A stretch of DNA of 64,000 bases from Robertmurraya dakarensis (GCF_900156875.1 NZ_LT707408.1:1085009-1149008); one strand, 5' to 3'. Shown: positions 43,218 to 52,934, counted from the stretch's first letter. Numbers and translations are program-made. The notes: generated from the sequence alone by a model not told the origin.

Positions 43218-44088
43218 AATTTTTTGAGGAAAGCGTATAGATAGTAAGCTCTGGAGTTGATAAAAACCGAAATGGTAATCGTGTAGTTCCTAAACCGCGA
43301 TTGACGTAAAGTGTAAGGGGGTCATCTGTCCCAATCGTATAAGATCCTTCATAATATTTCTCTGCAAATGGGGGCTTTACGAGAGCACCCAGGAAAGGAA
43401 TTTTGATCTGCCCTCCATGACTATGCCCGCTTAGTTGCAGATGTATATTGTAGGAAGCGGCAATGTCTGCTAAATCTGGAGCATGAGAAAGAAGGATTTT
43501 ATAAGCTTCGTCTGGTACACCAGTCAGAGAGTTTTCAATATTGGGTTTTCCTAACATTGCATCATCGATACCAGCTATATAAATACGATCGCCGTTTAGG
43601 AGTTTAATTTCAGTTGATTGATTTAGTAAAAGCGTAAAACCTGCTTTTTCCATTATCTCCTTATAAATGTCTGACCCATACCCCCCGTGGTCATGATTTC
43701 CGTATATTGAGAACTTTCCAAAGGGAGCTTGAAGTTGATTTAATATAGGAACCACTTTTTCAATCTCTTTGTATTTATTCGGCTCGTCAAGCAGATCGCC
43801 TGTAAAAAAAAGAATATCAGGATTAAGGTCATTGATCTTGTCAACTATTTGCTTAAATTGCTCTAAATCATATTGAAAACCCAAGTGTGTATCACTAAAT
43901 TGAACCATTTTAAAACGCTCAAAACCATTCGGGACTTTAGGATGTTTAATTTGAATATGATTTATTTTTAATCGATAAGGCTCTATATGTCCAGCATAAT
44001 AATACCCACCTGCAGAAAGGCCTGTAACTGTAAGGAAGGTACCAAGGGCTTTTTTTATAAAATGTCTTCTTGAAACTTTTTCGGGCAT
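43216..44088 (-). CDS. ykuE: YkuE, Tat-exported metallophosphoesterase
   Basis: 290 residues. A twin-arginine signal, SRRHFIKKALG, followed by a hydrophobic segment, directs folded export. The calcineurin-like metal sites are complete: DTHLGF, GDLLDEP, GNHDHGG, and HLQLSGHSHGGQIKIP. B. subtilis YkuE is a Tat substrate found in the cell wall. Start at ATG 44088 places the RR motif near residue 7; the frame extends to 44109 without a better site. Substrate unknown; closeness to ppk-ppx may be coincidental. Confidence 0.88.
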   Translation of the reverse strand: MPEKVSRRHFIKKALGTFLTVTGLSAGGYYYAGHIEPYRLKINHIQIKHPKVPNGFERFKMVQFSDTHLGFQYDLEQFKQIVDKINDLNPDILFFTGDLLDEPNKYKEIEKVVPILNQLQAPFGKFSIYGNHDHGGYGSDIYKEIMEKAGFTLLLNQSTEIKLLNGDRIYIAGIDDAMLGKPNIENSLTGVPDEAYKILLSHAPDLADIAASYNIHLQLSGHSHGGQIKIPFLGALVKPPFAEKYYEGSYTIGTDDPLTLYVNRGLGTTRLPFRFLSTPELTIYTLSSKN

Positions 44089-44239
44089 ACTGTTCTCCCA
44101 ACCTATCACTGAAGTTCTATTCTATTATTCATTTATACTAACAAACAATAGAGAGAAAAAGAAGCATACTGTCTTGCCAAGAACCGGAAGAGTTTCCATA
44201 GGTAATATTTGTATGAAAAATAAACAAAAAGTGATAAAA

Positions 44240-44274
44240 TGTAAACGAAATTTACATAGCTATAACCATGTAAA
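44240..44274. promoter_or_regulatory. Nested inverted repeats upstream of ykuI
   Basis: TGTAAA (44240-44245), five bases, TTTACAT (44251-44257), ten bases, ATGTAAA (44268-44274). Each neighbour pair is inverted, so two dyads share the central arm. The first part is also one base from the relaxed cre pattern WTGNAANCGNWNNCW. Likely an operator between ykuE and ykuI. Confidence 0.4.
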
Positions 44275-44351
44275 ATGGTTGAATTTTCAAATCCTCTTTA
44301 AGCATATGGCAGCCAGTTCCTTTTGTCGTGAAAGGAGGATATAAGGAGTGT

Positions 44352-45572
44352 ATGAGTGTGGATGCATTGGATATCTTAACAGATTTAGATAATACAGTGC
44401 CTTTTTTTCAACCGATATTCAGTGCTGATGAACATCGTGTCATCGGTTATGAGATTTTAGGGAGATACAAAACCGAAGGAGAATATAAAAGCCTTGGTCC
44501 CTTTTTTCTGGACGAGAATATACCTGAAGAATACAGAATTGAAGTGGATAATCATATTCTAAAGAAGGCATTACAATTATGTCTTACCTTAGATAGCGAT
44601 ATCTTTATTTTTATAAATAGAGATGCAGATTTATTGATGCACGGAGATGAAGAGGAACTTCTTCAAATTCTTTTAGAATTCGAAGAAAAAGGGATTTCGA
44701 TGAATCGTATTGTTCTTGAAATATCGGAAAGAAATTATCATGGGGATATTGAGCATTTAGATCATTTACTTAATTATTACCGTACGTATGGGATTAGAAT
44801 TGCCGTAGATAAATTAGGAAATGACAGAAGCCACTTAGACAGAATTGGGCAAATTTCTCCCAATATCTTAAAAGTTGATTTGTTGGCTTTAAGGTCCACG
44901 AATACGTCCCCTGGTTTTCAAGATATTATTTATTCCTTGTCAATGCTTGCGAGAAAGATTGGAGCAACCCTGCTTTTTGAAAATATTGAAATGGTTTATC
45001 AGCTTGAGTATGCATGGAAAAATAGCGGACGCTATTACCAAGGTTTTTATTTGCATAAGCCAGTTCCGGATTTTGTTGATCGTGATATTCTAAAAGATCA
45101 ATTGAAAAAAGAATGTCAGCATTTTATATCGAATGAAAAGAAGAAGCTTGAAGCCCTTTATGAAATTACGGAAAGCTTCCAATTGAAGATTTCAGAGCTA
45201 CTACAGAAGTATCGAAGGTTGGATAGTTATGAAGTTTTACTAAATTCGCTAGTTAAGGACCTCGATCAAATGGCATTTAGAATGTATGTATGCGATGAGG
45301 ATGGTTTTCAAGAATCACCTAATATCTTTAAGGGAAAAGATGGCTGGGTTATTCAGCCGGAGTATTTACAAAAGAATTGGAGCTGGCGTCCTTACTTCCT
45401 AGAGAATATTTTAAAAATGCGAAAAGAAAAGAAAGGAATACTATCTGACTTATACAGTGATATTGAAACAGGGGAGATAATTCGGACCTTTTCTTATCCT
45501 TTTAATGAGAAGCATTATTTATTCATTGATTTATCGTATGAATATTTATATGAACAAATAGGGCTGCTATAA
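44352..45572 (+). CDS. ykuI: YkuI, EAL-domain c-di-GMP binding protein
   Basis: 406 residues (B. subtilis YkuI 407). The N-terminal EAL domain has GYEILGR in place of EAL, FINRD, VLEISERN, LKVDL and LLFENIE; the usual DDFGTG loop is replaced by VDKLGNDRSHL, as in YkuI, which binds c-di-GMP but shows little or no hydrolysis. The C-terminal half is the YkuI-specific PAS-like domain. ATG 44352 is chosen by family length; AAGGAG ends only three bases before it, so GTG 44358 (9-base spacing) is possible. Confidence 0.88.
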   Translation: MSVDALDILTDLDNTVPFFQPIFSADEHRVIGYEILGRYKTEGEYKSLGPFFLDENIPEEYRIEVDNHILKKALQLCLTLDSDIFIFINRDADLLMHGDEEELLQILLEFEEKGISMNRIVLEISERNYHGDIEHLDHLLNYYRTYGIRIAVDKLGNDRSHLDRIGQISPNILKVDLLALRSTNTSPGFQDIIYSLSMLARKIGATLLFENIEMVYQLEYAWKNSGRYYQGFYLHKPVPDFVDRDILKDQLKKECQHFISNEKKKLEALYEITESFQLKISELLQKYRRLDSYEVLLNSLVKDLDQMAFRMYVCDEDGFQESPNIFKGKDGWVIQPEYLQKNWSWRPYFLENILKMRKEKKGILSDLYSDIETGEIIRTFSYPFNEKHYLFIDLSYEYLYEQIGLL

Positions 45573-45680
45573 ATAAAGAGTTAAAAAGAAATCGTTTCCG
45601 ATAAAATAGTTCCTTCTTTTCGGATTTATCAGGGAGAAGAAGTCACGCAATAAGGATAAAATCAAGGATTTAAATGTGAA

Positions 45681-45718
45681 AAAATCTCACTTTCTATTTG
45701 GAAAGTGAGATTTTTATT
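45681..45718 (+). terminator. Terminator of ykuI and gap to the fucose island
   Basis: Fourteen-base perfect arms 45681-45694 and 45701-45714 with a six-base loop, then TATTTG. The rest of 45573-45938 holds no supported gene. Confidence 0.85.
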
Positions 45719-45938
45719 TGTATGAGTGAAATGAAATAAGAAACAAAACCTATCTCAAAGGAATAGTAGGAAGAAAAATCCCCTATAACATAAAATATAA
45801 TCTGTTTTCCGTGATTTATGGAACGTCCACAGGGTTATCTAAAGTTAGTAAAAGTATACAAAAAAGGTAATGAAAGTGGGTCACTTAATCTCCAGCTCCC
45901 TAGTCGTTAACCGTTAAACTTTATAAGAAGAAGATTAT

Positions 45939-46871
45939 TCATTTATGGTATTGACTAACGTACCAGTGATACACTTTTTCTATTCCTTCTTTTAAATTGG
46001 TGGAGGATGTCCACCCAGTACTTTTTAACAAACTTACATCAAGTAATTTTCTTGGTGTTCCATCCGGTTTAGTTAGATCATTGATAATATCACCATCATA
46101 TCCAACCACATCTTTTATTATATTTGCTAGTTTACCAATTTCTAAATCTTTCCCTGTTCCAACATTTACATGCATTTCATTATTATAATTTTTCATGAGA
46201 TGCACACAAGCATCCGCTAAATCATCAACAAATAAAAACTCTCTTTTTGGTTTTCCTGTCCCCCAAATCACTACTTGTTGATCTCCGTTGATTTTGGCTT
46301 CATGGAATTTTCTTATAAGTGCAGGCAGAACATGGGACGTTTTCAAATCAAAATTATCATTAATCCCATAGAGGTTTGTAGGCATGACTGAAATAAAGTT
46401 ACATCCAAACTGTTTTCGGTAAAATTTGCATAATGCTATACCACTCAATTTTGCCATGGCATAGGCTTCATTAGTAGACTCCAACGGGCCTGTAAGTAAG
46501 TACTCTTCCTTAATTGGTTGTGCAGCCATCTTCGGATATATACAAGATGAGCCTAAAAATAATAGCTTCTTAACTTTATATTTGTAAGCATTGTGAATAA
46601 CGTTTGCTTCGATCATAAGATTATTGTAGATAAACTCCGCTGGAAAAGTATCGTTAGCATAAATCCCTCCCACTTTTGCCGCAGCCAAAAATACAAACTC
46701 TGGTCTTTCTTCTTCAAAAAATTTCTCTACTTCATCTTGCCTTATTAAATTAAGTTCTTTTGAAGTCTTCGTGACAATATTCTTGTAACCAAGTTGATGT
46801 AGACGTCGAACAATTGCCGACCCTACCATACCGCTATGTCCAGCTACATAAATTTTACTGTCTAATTTCAT
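45939..46871 (-). CDS. fcl: GDP-L-fucose synthase
   Basis: 310 residues, extended SDR. GHSGMVGSAIVRRL binds NADPH; the catalytic triad is visible in LGSSCIYPKMA (Ser) and YAMAKLSG (YxxxK), with the characteristic VGGIYAN block. It epimerises and reduces GDP-4-keto-6-deoxymannose, made by the divergent gmd, to GDP-L-fucose. ATG 46871 has GGTGAGG only three bases upstream; GTG 46880 is an alternative. Divergent orientation to gmd is unusual, since the two are usually co-linear. Confidence 0.92.
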   Translation of the reverse strand: MKLDSKIYVAGHSGMVGSAIVRRLHQLGYKNIVTKTSKELNLIRQDEVEKFFEEERPEFVFLAAAKVGGIYANDTFPAEFIYNNLMIEANVIHNAYKYKVKKLLFLGSSCIYPKMAAQPIKEEYLLTGPLESTNEAYAMAKLSGIALCKFYRKQFGCNFISVMPTNLYGINDNFDLKTSHVLPALIRKFHEAKINGDQQVVIWGTGKPKREFLFVDDLADACVHLMKNYNNEMHVNVGTGKDLEIGKLANIIKDVVGYDGDIINDLTKPDGTPRKLLDVSLLKSTGWTSSTNLKEGIEKVYHWYVSQYHK

Positions 46872-47219
46872 TTTCCTCACCACCAGTCAAATTCATTTAA
46901 TTCCTTATACCAATAAACTGGTTCTGTATTTTTGTACTTCAACTTTAAGCAATCTTTTTTCTCCATCGATCATTACCATAACTCGGTAAACCTGTTACAT
47001 ATTAAATTCTTTGATATTAATAAATTATATGAATAATCAGAACCTTTCTGCAGGCTTCATTAATATAAATACAAGATATTGTATGCAAAGAAAATTCAGC
47101 TGTTATTTCTAGAGTCTATATTTTATAGATTGTTGAAAATTAATAAATTCGCCCTACCTCTTCTTTTGAGTGAAACATAAGTTATTGATATACAATGTAA
47201 AACTAGTGAGGTTTATATC
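46872..47219. other. Divergent intergenic region fcl-gmd
   Basis: 348 very AT-rich bases that must contain both promoters. Several TATAAT-like strings are present but none has a convincing -35. No gene, terminator or clear operator recognised. Confidence 0.5.
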
Positions 47220-48329
47220 ATGACAAAAGTAGCGTTAATTACAGGTATTACTGGTCAAGATGGGGCTTATCTTGCTCACCTTTTATTGAAAAAGGGCTAT
47301 GTTGTACACGGTTTAAAAAGGAGAAGTTCACTATCCAATACTGAGAGAATTAGGGAACTAATAACGAAAAATAATTATTTAAATTTTCAATTACATGATG
47401 GCGATATGGCTGATTCTACCAACTTAGTACGCATTATTAAAAAGATTGAACCTGATGAAATTTACAATTTAGCTGCCATGAGCCATGTTCACGTAAGTTT
47501 TGAAACTCCAGAATATGCAGCGAATGTGGACGGGATAGGAACGTTACGAATTTTGGAAGCCGTAAGAATATTGGGATTAATCAAAAAAACAAAAATATAT
47601 CAAGCTTCTACCTCAGAACTATATGGAAAGGTTCAAGAGGTACCTCAGAAGGAGAACACACCATTTTATCCAAGAAGCCCCTATGCTGTTGCAAAACTTT
47701 ACGGCTATTGGATAACAGTAAACTATCGAGAAGCATATGAAATGTTTGCGTGTAACGGAATTTTATTTAATCATGAAAGTCCCATCAGAGGAGAAGAATT
47801 TGTTACTAAAAAGATAACCAAAAGTGCAGCAAGAATCGCGTTGGGTTTACAAGAAAAGCTCTATTTAGGAAATTTGAATGCTAAAAGGGATTGGGGTCAT
47901 GCAAGAGATTATGCTGAGGCTATGTGGTTAATTCTTCAACAGAATAAACCAGATGATTATGTCATTTCAACCGGCATTACCACAGAGGTGAGAGAGTTTG
48001 TTAAGCTTTCATTTTCTCAACTAGGCATTGAAATAGAATTTAGAGGAGAAAAAGAAAACGAAAAAGGCTATGTGAGAGCTTGTCATGATTTAAACTACCA
48101 ATTACCAATTGGCAAAGAAGTAGTAGTTGTAGATCCCCAATTATATAGACCAACAGAAGTAGATTTGTTAATCGGTGATAGTACAAAAGCCAAAAAGAAA
48201 TTAGGGTGGTCACCTAAAATTAGTCTAAAAACGATAGTAAAAGAAATGATTGAACATGATTTAAAGGAAGCACGAAAAGAAAAAATCCTAGAGTCAGAAG
48301 GTTTTAGTCCTAATGTTTTTTTTGATTAA
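47220..48329 (+). CDS. gmd: GDP-mannose 4,6-dehydratase
   Basis: 369 residues, extended [18 protein letters not shown] cofactor motif, [25 protein letters not shown], catalytic Ser/Tyr/Lys in [14 protein letters not shown] and [10 protein letters not shown], and [17 protein letters not shown], diagnostic for Gmd. Converts GDP-D-mannose to GDP-4-keto-6-deoxy-D-mannose. Its substrate is supplied by the next gene and its product goes to Fcl on the other strand. Ribosome site AGTGAGG. Confidence 0.93.
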   Translation: MTKVALITGITGQDGAYLAHLLLKKGYVVHGLKRRSSLSNTERIRELITKNNYLNFQLHDGDMADSTNLVRIIKKIEPDEIYNLAAMSHVHVSFETPEYAANVDGIGTLRILEAVRILGLIKKTKIYQASTSELYGKVQEVPQKENTPFYPRSPYAVAKLYGYWITVNYREAYEMFACNGILFNHESPIRGEEFVTKKITKSAARIALGLQEKLYLGNLNAKRDWGHARDYAEAMWLILQQNKPDDYVISTGITTEVREFVKLSFSQLGIEIEFRGEKENEKGYVRACHDLNYQLPIGKEVVVVDPQLYRPTEVDLLIGDSTKAKKKLGWSPKISLKTIVKEMIEHDLKEARKEKILESEGFSPNVFFD

Positions 48330-48395
48330 AAATAATCATGCCTAAGGTGAGAAAGTATAAGGTAATTTTTAAAAAAAGGAAAAAGGGGTAATCAT

Positions 48396-49772
48396 TTGAA
48401 ATTAATACTATTATCCGGAGGATCTGGTAAAAGACTTTGGCCGTTATCAAATGAATCAAGATCTAAACAATTTTTAAAACTTTTGAAGAATAAAGAGGGA
48501 CAACCTGAATCTATGGTCCAAAGAGTTTGGGAACAGCTTCAGTCCAATAGTTTAAAAGACAAAACCTATATTACAACAAGTAAAACGCAAGTCGATATCA
48601 TACAAAATCAGTTAGGGACAGATATACCATTAATTATCGAACCTCACAAAAGAGACACTTTTCCTGCTATAGCCTTATCCTGTTTATATTTATACTCAAA
48701 AGAAAAGATGCCTTTAAATGAAATAATTTGTGTACTGCCTGTTGATGCATATGTAGAAAATGAATACTTTGAAAAAATAAACCAATTAGATTCCATCGTT
48801 GAACAATCAAATTCAAATCTCGTCCTACTTGGGGCAACACCTACCTATCCATCAGAGAAGTATGGATATATTTTACCTGACAAAAAAGGAAAAAATAAAA
48901 AAAAACAACCTAATTATTTACCCGTAAGAAAGTTTATTGAAAAACCAAACGAAGCAACAGCCAAAAAATTAATTGAAGACGGTGCACTATGGAACTGTGG
49001 AGTTTTCGCTTTTAAACTTAGCTATATCATCTCTATAATCAAAGAAAATGGATGGCCAGCTAATTATGATCAGTTTTACGAGCTATACGGACAGTTACCC
49101 ACTAGGAGCTTTGATTATGAAGTAGTTGAAAAGGAAAGTCAAGTCACTGTAGTACATTATAATGGTAATTGGAAGGATCTTGGGACTTGGAATACTCTAA
49201 CAGAAGAAATGAATTCAAGCTTGTTAGGGAGAGGCATTGTAAGTGATGATTCATTAAATACCCATGTAATTAATGAATTAAATATCCCTGTTATCGCACA
49301 GGGGCTGACGAATCTTGTAATTGCATGTAGTTCAGATGGAATCTTAGTTTCGGACAAGTCTGCGAGTTCGAAAATTAAAGACTTAATTGCCCATTTCCAA
49401 GATAGACCGATGTTTGAAGAACGTCGCTGGGGTTACTACAGTGTACTAGATTACACCGAATATGAGAGTGGAGATAAAGTTTTAACTAAAAAAATTATCG
49501 TCAAACCTGGGAAGAATTTAAGTTATCAATATCATAATCATAGAATGGAAGTTTGGACAATTATAAAAGGGGAAGGAAAGTTCGTTCTCGACAATCAAAT
49601 CTTTGATGTTCAACCGGGTGATGTTTTGGAAATTCCCATAGGATCAAAGCATGGTATTAAAGCTGTTACTGAGTTAGAGGTAATTGAAGTCCAACTAGGT
49701 AAGAAACTTGTTGAAGAAGACATAACTCGCCTTTTTATGACATGGGAAGAATTAGAGGATAATCTTCAATGA
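48396..49772 (+). CDS. manC: Mannose-1-phosphate guanylyltransferase (ManC type)
   Basis: 458 residues, bifunctional-type layout. The N-terminal nucleotidyltransferase has LSGGSGKRLWPLSNESRSKQ, FIEKPN and WNCGVFAFK; the C-terminal cupin is of the mannose-6-phosphate isomerase type II family (YQYHNHRMEVWTIIKGEG, then PGDVLEIPIGSKH). Makes GDP-mannose from mannose 1-phosphate and GTP. TTG start with AAAAGGGG seven bases upstream. No phosphomannomutase gene is present in the island. Confidence 0.9.
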   Translation: MKLILLSGGSGKRLWPLSNESRSKQFLKLLKNKEGQPESMVQRVWEQLQSNSLKDKTYITTSKTQVDIIQNQLGTDIPLIIEPHKRDTFPAIALSCLYLYSKEKMPLNEIICVLPVDAYVENEYFEKINQLDSIVEQSNSNLVLLGATPTYPSEKYGYILPDKKGKNKKKQPNYLPVRKFIEKPNEATAKKLIEDGALWNCGVFAFKLSYIISIIKENGWPANYDQFYELYGQLPTRSFDYEVVEKESQVTVVHYNGNWKDLGTWNTLTEEMNSSLLGRGIVSDDSLNTHVINELNIPVIAQGLTNLVIACSSDGILVSDKSASSKIKDLIAHFQDRPMFEERRWGYYSVLDYTEYESGDKVLTKKIIVKPGKNLSYQYHNHRMEVWTIIKGEGKFVLDNQIFDVQPGDVLEIPIGSKHGIKAVTELEVIEVQLGKKLVEEDITRLFMTWEELEDNLQ

Positions 49773-49829
49773 ATAAGAAATTTTTATGCTCTTTCAAAAA
49801 TTGGAAGTATGTTGTTGGAGGTGAGTTTT

Positions 49830-50693
49830 ATGAAAAAACAAGTCATTGCTATGACAACTCTTGGTAAAAATGGAAGGTTTGGAAATCAAATTTTTCAGTA
49901 TGCTTTCTTAAAAATATATGGAAAAGTTTTTGGATTAGAAGTACAGACACCTAGATGGATTGGCAATTATTTATTCAATGCAAGAGACCCGAAAGTCTCT
50001 AAAAGATACCCAACTGTTGTCGAAGATGAATTTAAAAACGAAGTTAAAAATATAGGGACAATCGACGAAAATGTATTTGAACATGAAGAACCCCCGTACA
50101 CAAATGTTGATCTTTGGGGATATTTTCAATTTCATACAAGTCATATTTCATCATATAAAGATTATGTACGTTCCTTATTTACACCAGTACCATCGATTGA
50201 AAGCTTTTTGCAAAAGGGTATGACAAGGCTACGTTCAAAAGGTAAGACAATCATTGGGCTTCACCTTAGAAGAGGGGATTATCTACATTACAAAGATTCT
50301 GAACTGAGGGGATTTTTCTATGCAGCTCCTACTGAGTGGTACAAGGAATTATTAGAGCAAATCTGGCCTACGTTAGAAGAACCAGTTCTTTTTATTGCTA
50401 GCGATGATATAGATTCAGTAATACACGACTTCTCTGAATACAGCCCAATAACCTCAAACAATATCTTCGATCAGAGTGAAATGAATCAACTATTTCCAAA
50501 TTGTAATTTTTACCCTGACTTTTACTTATTAAGTCAATGCGATGTTATGGCAATCTCTAATAGTAGTTTTTCATTTGCTGCAAGCATGCTAAATGTAAAC
50601 GGGAAAAGTTTTTATCGACCCATATATAAAGCTAAAAGTTTAGTACCATATGATCCTTGGAGCTCACGGGTACTTTTATGGAGTCAACCTTAG
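49830..50693 (+). CDS. Glycosyltransferase family 11, alpha-1,2-fucosyltransferase-like
   Basis: 287 residues. GT11 motif I is IIGLHLRRGDYL and the N-terminal donor-site block is GRFGNQIFQYAFLK; the C-terminal SNSSFSFAASML (motif III) is also present. Transfers fucose from GDP-L-fucose to a sugar acceptor in the cytoplasm or at the membrane. Ribosome site GGAGGTGA fixes ATG 49830; the frame open from 49809 is upstream of it. No membrane helix. It ends the island, so the acceptor glycan must be made elsewhere. Confidence 0.87.
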   Translation: MKKQVIAMTTLGKNGRFGNQIFQYAFLKIYGKVFGLEVQTPRWIGNYLFNARDPKVSKRYPTVVEDEFKNEVKNIGTIDENVFEHEEPPYTNVDLWGYFQFHTSHISSYKDYVRSLFTPVPSIESFLQKGMTRLRSKGKTIIGLHLRRGDYLHYKDSELRGFFYAAPTEWYKELLEQIWPTLEEPVLFIASDDIDSVIHDFSEYSPITSNNIFDQSEMNQLFPNCNFYPDFYLLSQCDVMAISNSSFSFAASMLNVNGKSFYRPIYKAKSLVPYDPWSSRVLLWSQP

Positions 50694-50964
50694 CATATGA
50701 TCCTTTTACTAGAGTTTTTAGGATAATGTATTCTTCCGAAGCTACTTTAAGGAGAACTTTAGATGTTTTATAGGAAATAAATAGAGTGGTTTAAGCTATT
50801 AGATAATCATGACATGACATGATCATGTAATGTTATTTGTTCGAACGGGACAAACTGTTTGATCTTGTCGATGTTAAGTTATTTACTTTGAATTAACCAC
50901 CTGAGGAACATAAATTGTGAAACAAGATTCTTTTGGGTGCCACAGTGACAAATTCTAAGAAGGA
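50694..50964. other. Intergenic segment after the fucose island
   Basis: No supported gene. Contains the short repeat CATGACATGACATGATCATG at 50808-50827 and leads into the long palindrome at 50965. It might be an eroded boundary of the island. Confidence 0.4.
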
Positions 50965-51013
50965 TAAATCAAGAAGGGTCAAGGAGACAGGTTCCTTGAC
51001 CCTTCTTGATTTA
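50965..51013. repeat. Long perfect inverted repeat (21-bp arms)
   Basis: Arms 50965-50985 and 50993-51013 are perfect reverse complements around the loop GACAGGT. There is no T-tract, so it is not a normal terminator although it could end transcription. Its form, with a CCTTGACCC core, resembles the REP-like or MITE-like palindromes dispersed in Bacillus genomes. It marks the right edge of the fucose island. Confidence 0.7.
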
Positions 51014-51237
51014 GATAGACTGGCGGGACATAGGGGTAATAGATACGCCTTTCCTCTCATCTCCGAAATCTTTTTTTAATGTAGGGTAAGCTAATGCTTT
51101 GCATATAGTATCTCATTCCCATGAACAAACAGTTCTCTTATAATGTCCGGTGCTAACTGTTAAATTTAACAAGAATATTTACAAATGAATGTTGGAAAGG
51201 TAAGAGTAATACTTTCTTAAAGGTGGGGGGATTACCC

Positions 51238-51480
51238 ATGAGTATGTTCATATTAACCTTGACATTCATTTGTATCGGAATACTTGTATTTTCTCTAGGA
51301 TTTACACTGTCTGCAGCAAAGGGGCAAAAAGAGGTTAAGGGAGAATTAGATGCATCTATATCTTCCAATGTGAAGAGACATGTTTATATAAAAAACCCGG
51401 TTTTTTTAAGTTATGCCTTGGCCTTTTTGTTATGGTTTTTTGCGATCATATTTTTTGGTTTCTATACAGGCTGGTGGTGA
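51238..51480 (+). CDS. Small two-helix membrane protein
   Basis: 80 residues with two hydrophobic segments (about 3-25 and 59-77) joined by a polar loop (SAAKGQKEVKGELDASISSN). AGGTGGGGGG gives the start at ATG 51238. Aromatic C-terminus (FGFYTGWW). No family recognised. A strong terminator starts at its stop codon. Confidence 0.7.
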   Translation: MSMFILTLTFICIGILVFSLGFTLSAAKGQKEVKGELDASISSNVKRHVYIKNPVFLSYALAFLLWFFAIIFFGFYTGWW

Positions 51481-51512
51481 AAAAGCTGGTGCCCCGGAAG
51501 GCACCAGCTTTT
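51481..51512. terminator. Bidirectional terminator
   Basis: Thirteen-base perfect arms AAAAGCTGGTGCC and GGCACCAGCTTTT, six-base loop. Shared by the membrane protein gene and the convergent glutaredoxin gene. Confidence 0.92.
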
Positions 51513-51520
51513 GCATTCAA

Positions 51521-51763
51521 TCATATTTCAATCTTTAAAGCATCTTTTAATTTTTGAATGTCAAATCCTGTGATAATTGTATCCTCATCTATTACGATGG
51601 TGGGAGTGGAGTACGAATTATATTTCTTGATAAGATCATTTTTCGCATTTTGATCTTTCATAATATCTTTAATCTCGTAATTAAATCCGTATTCTGTTAA
51701 AAAGCGTTTTGTAATTTCACAGGGCGGGCAGTCCGGCTGTGAGTAAAGCGTGATTTTTGGCAA
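51521..51763 (-). CDS. Glutaredoxin-like protein
   Basis: 80 residues. Thioredoxin-fold glutaredoxin with CPPC (LYSQPDCPPCEITK), cis-proline in YSTPTIVIDED and the GFD end. Small thiol-disulfide oxidoreductase, NrdH/YtnI-like; in a bacillithiol organism it could be a redoxin for an unknown partner. No ribonucleotide reductase gene is nearby. Upstream lies the MBL-fold gene in the same direction. Confidence 0.85.
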   Translation of the reverse strand: MPKITLYSQPDCPPCEITKRFLTEYGFNYEIKDIMKDQNAKNDLIKKYNSYSTPTIVIDEDTIITGFDIQKLKDALKIEI

Positions 51764-51796
51764 AGCTGTTTACCCCCAGTTCTATACATGTACAGA

Positions 51797-52753
51797 TTAT
51801 TTAGTACTTTTTTTATGTAGATATTCAATTAATCCCATAGCACAGACCTCCATGTCAAGTTTAATGACTTCATGAACTTCATGATGGTCTGGGACTCCAA
51901 GTTCCTGCAAATGTCTTTTTATTCTTTGTACAAGGCCATTTGTGGTTGCCTCGATTTGTTGTTCAATCGTATCTGCTTGTTGGTATCCTTCCTCAGCTTT
52001 ATCCACGAATTGATCAAGCCAATAGGAGACCTGCTTGTAAACTTCATTCGGGTTTTTAGACATTCCATAGTGCCCGAAAAAGATATAATCTAATTGCAAA
52101 CTTTTAAACAATTCCATAGATTGAAGCATCTTGTCAGGATCAAACTGGTTAGGAGATGTGGTTGGTAAGTAAAATTCAATCCCATCACGCAAAAGCGGCT
52201 GATACAAAATTCCTGAAGTGTCTCCAGTGAACATTCCATTTACACCGGAATGATGTATGCTAAAGTGATGGTTTGCATGACCCGGGGTATCGTAAAAAGT
52301 AAGCGTGCAATTTTCACTTATGGAAAAAGAATCCTTATCATGCATCACCATTAATCGTTCCTTAGGAATTGGAAGAATCGGATTAAACAAAGAGTCGAAC
52401 TTTTCTCCATATACTGCTCTAGCTCCTGCAATCAATTTAGCAGGATCTGCTAAATGTCTTTCTCCTTTTGGGTGAACAATGACTTTTGCATTAGGGCACT
52501 CTTGTAGAAATAATCCCGCCCCTCCAGCATGATCAAGGTGAATATGTGTAACAATAATATACTTAATATCCTCTGGTGAAAAACCAAGCTCCGTTAATCC
52601 GCTTCGAATGTATGGGATAGAAGGACTAGCACTTGTCTCAATAATGGTCAATTCATCTTCAGCCAATACATATGTACCTGTACGTTGCTCTAACTGTAAA
52701 TCATGGCCGTCTATTAAATAGATCTTTTCTAAGAGTTGTTCCACATTCTTCAA
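51797..52753 (-). CDS. Metallo-beta-lactamase-fold hydrolase
   Basis: 318 residues. Metal site VTHIHLDHAGG (HxHxDH), then IVHPKGERHL, GHANHHFS, TGDTSG and FFGHYGMS; a C-terminal helical domain of about 90 residues follows. Similar to glyoxalase II-like or acyl-thioester/quinolone-type hydrolases; the substrate is unknown. AAGGGGGAT on the minus strand places the start at TTG 52753 (7-base spacing), shorter than the open frame to 52789. Could be co-transcribed with the glutaredoxin gene 34 bases downstream. Confidence 0.8.
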   Translation of the reverse strand: MKNVEQLLEKIYLIDGHDLQLEQRTGTYVLAEDELTIIETSASPSIPYIRSGLTELGFSPEDIKYIIVTHIHLDHAGGAGLFLQECPNAKVIVHPKGERHLADPAKLIAGARAVYGEKFDSLFNPILPIPKERLMVMHDKDSFSISENCTLTFYDTPGHANHHFSIHHSGVNGMFTGDTSGILYQPLLRDGIEFYLPTTSPNQFDPDKMLQSMELFKSLQLDYIFFGHYGMSKNPNEVYKQVSYWLDQFVDKAEEGYQQADTIEQQIEATTNGLVQRIKRHLQELGVPDHHEVHEVIKLDMEVCAMGLIEYLHKKSTK

Positions 52754-52934
52754 AAAAAATCCCCCTTTTTTCAGGTTTTTCTTGTGCAAAGCACTAACAT
52801 TATTTTATGCTGTAAATATTGGCATGTAAAGCGGAGGTAAGAATTTTCTGAAATTAATCTAAATGGATAGAAACATGTCAAAAGAGAAACCTATGAGTAA
52901 ATCAGCTTAGGTTTGTTTCGAAAGGAGAGGGAAT

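Noticed and set aside
45675-45691. TGTGA...TCACT, resembling an FNR site after ykuI
   Set aside because: The spacer is seven bases, and the right half belongs to the 14-bp terminator stem.
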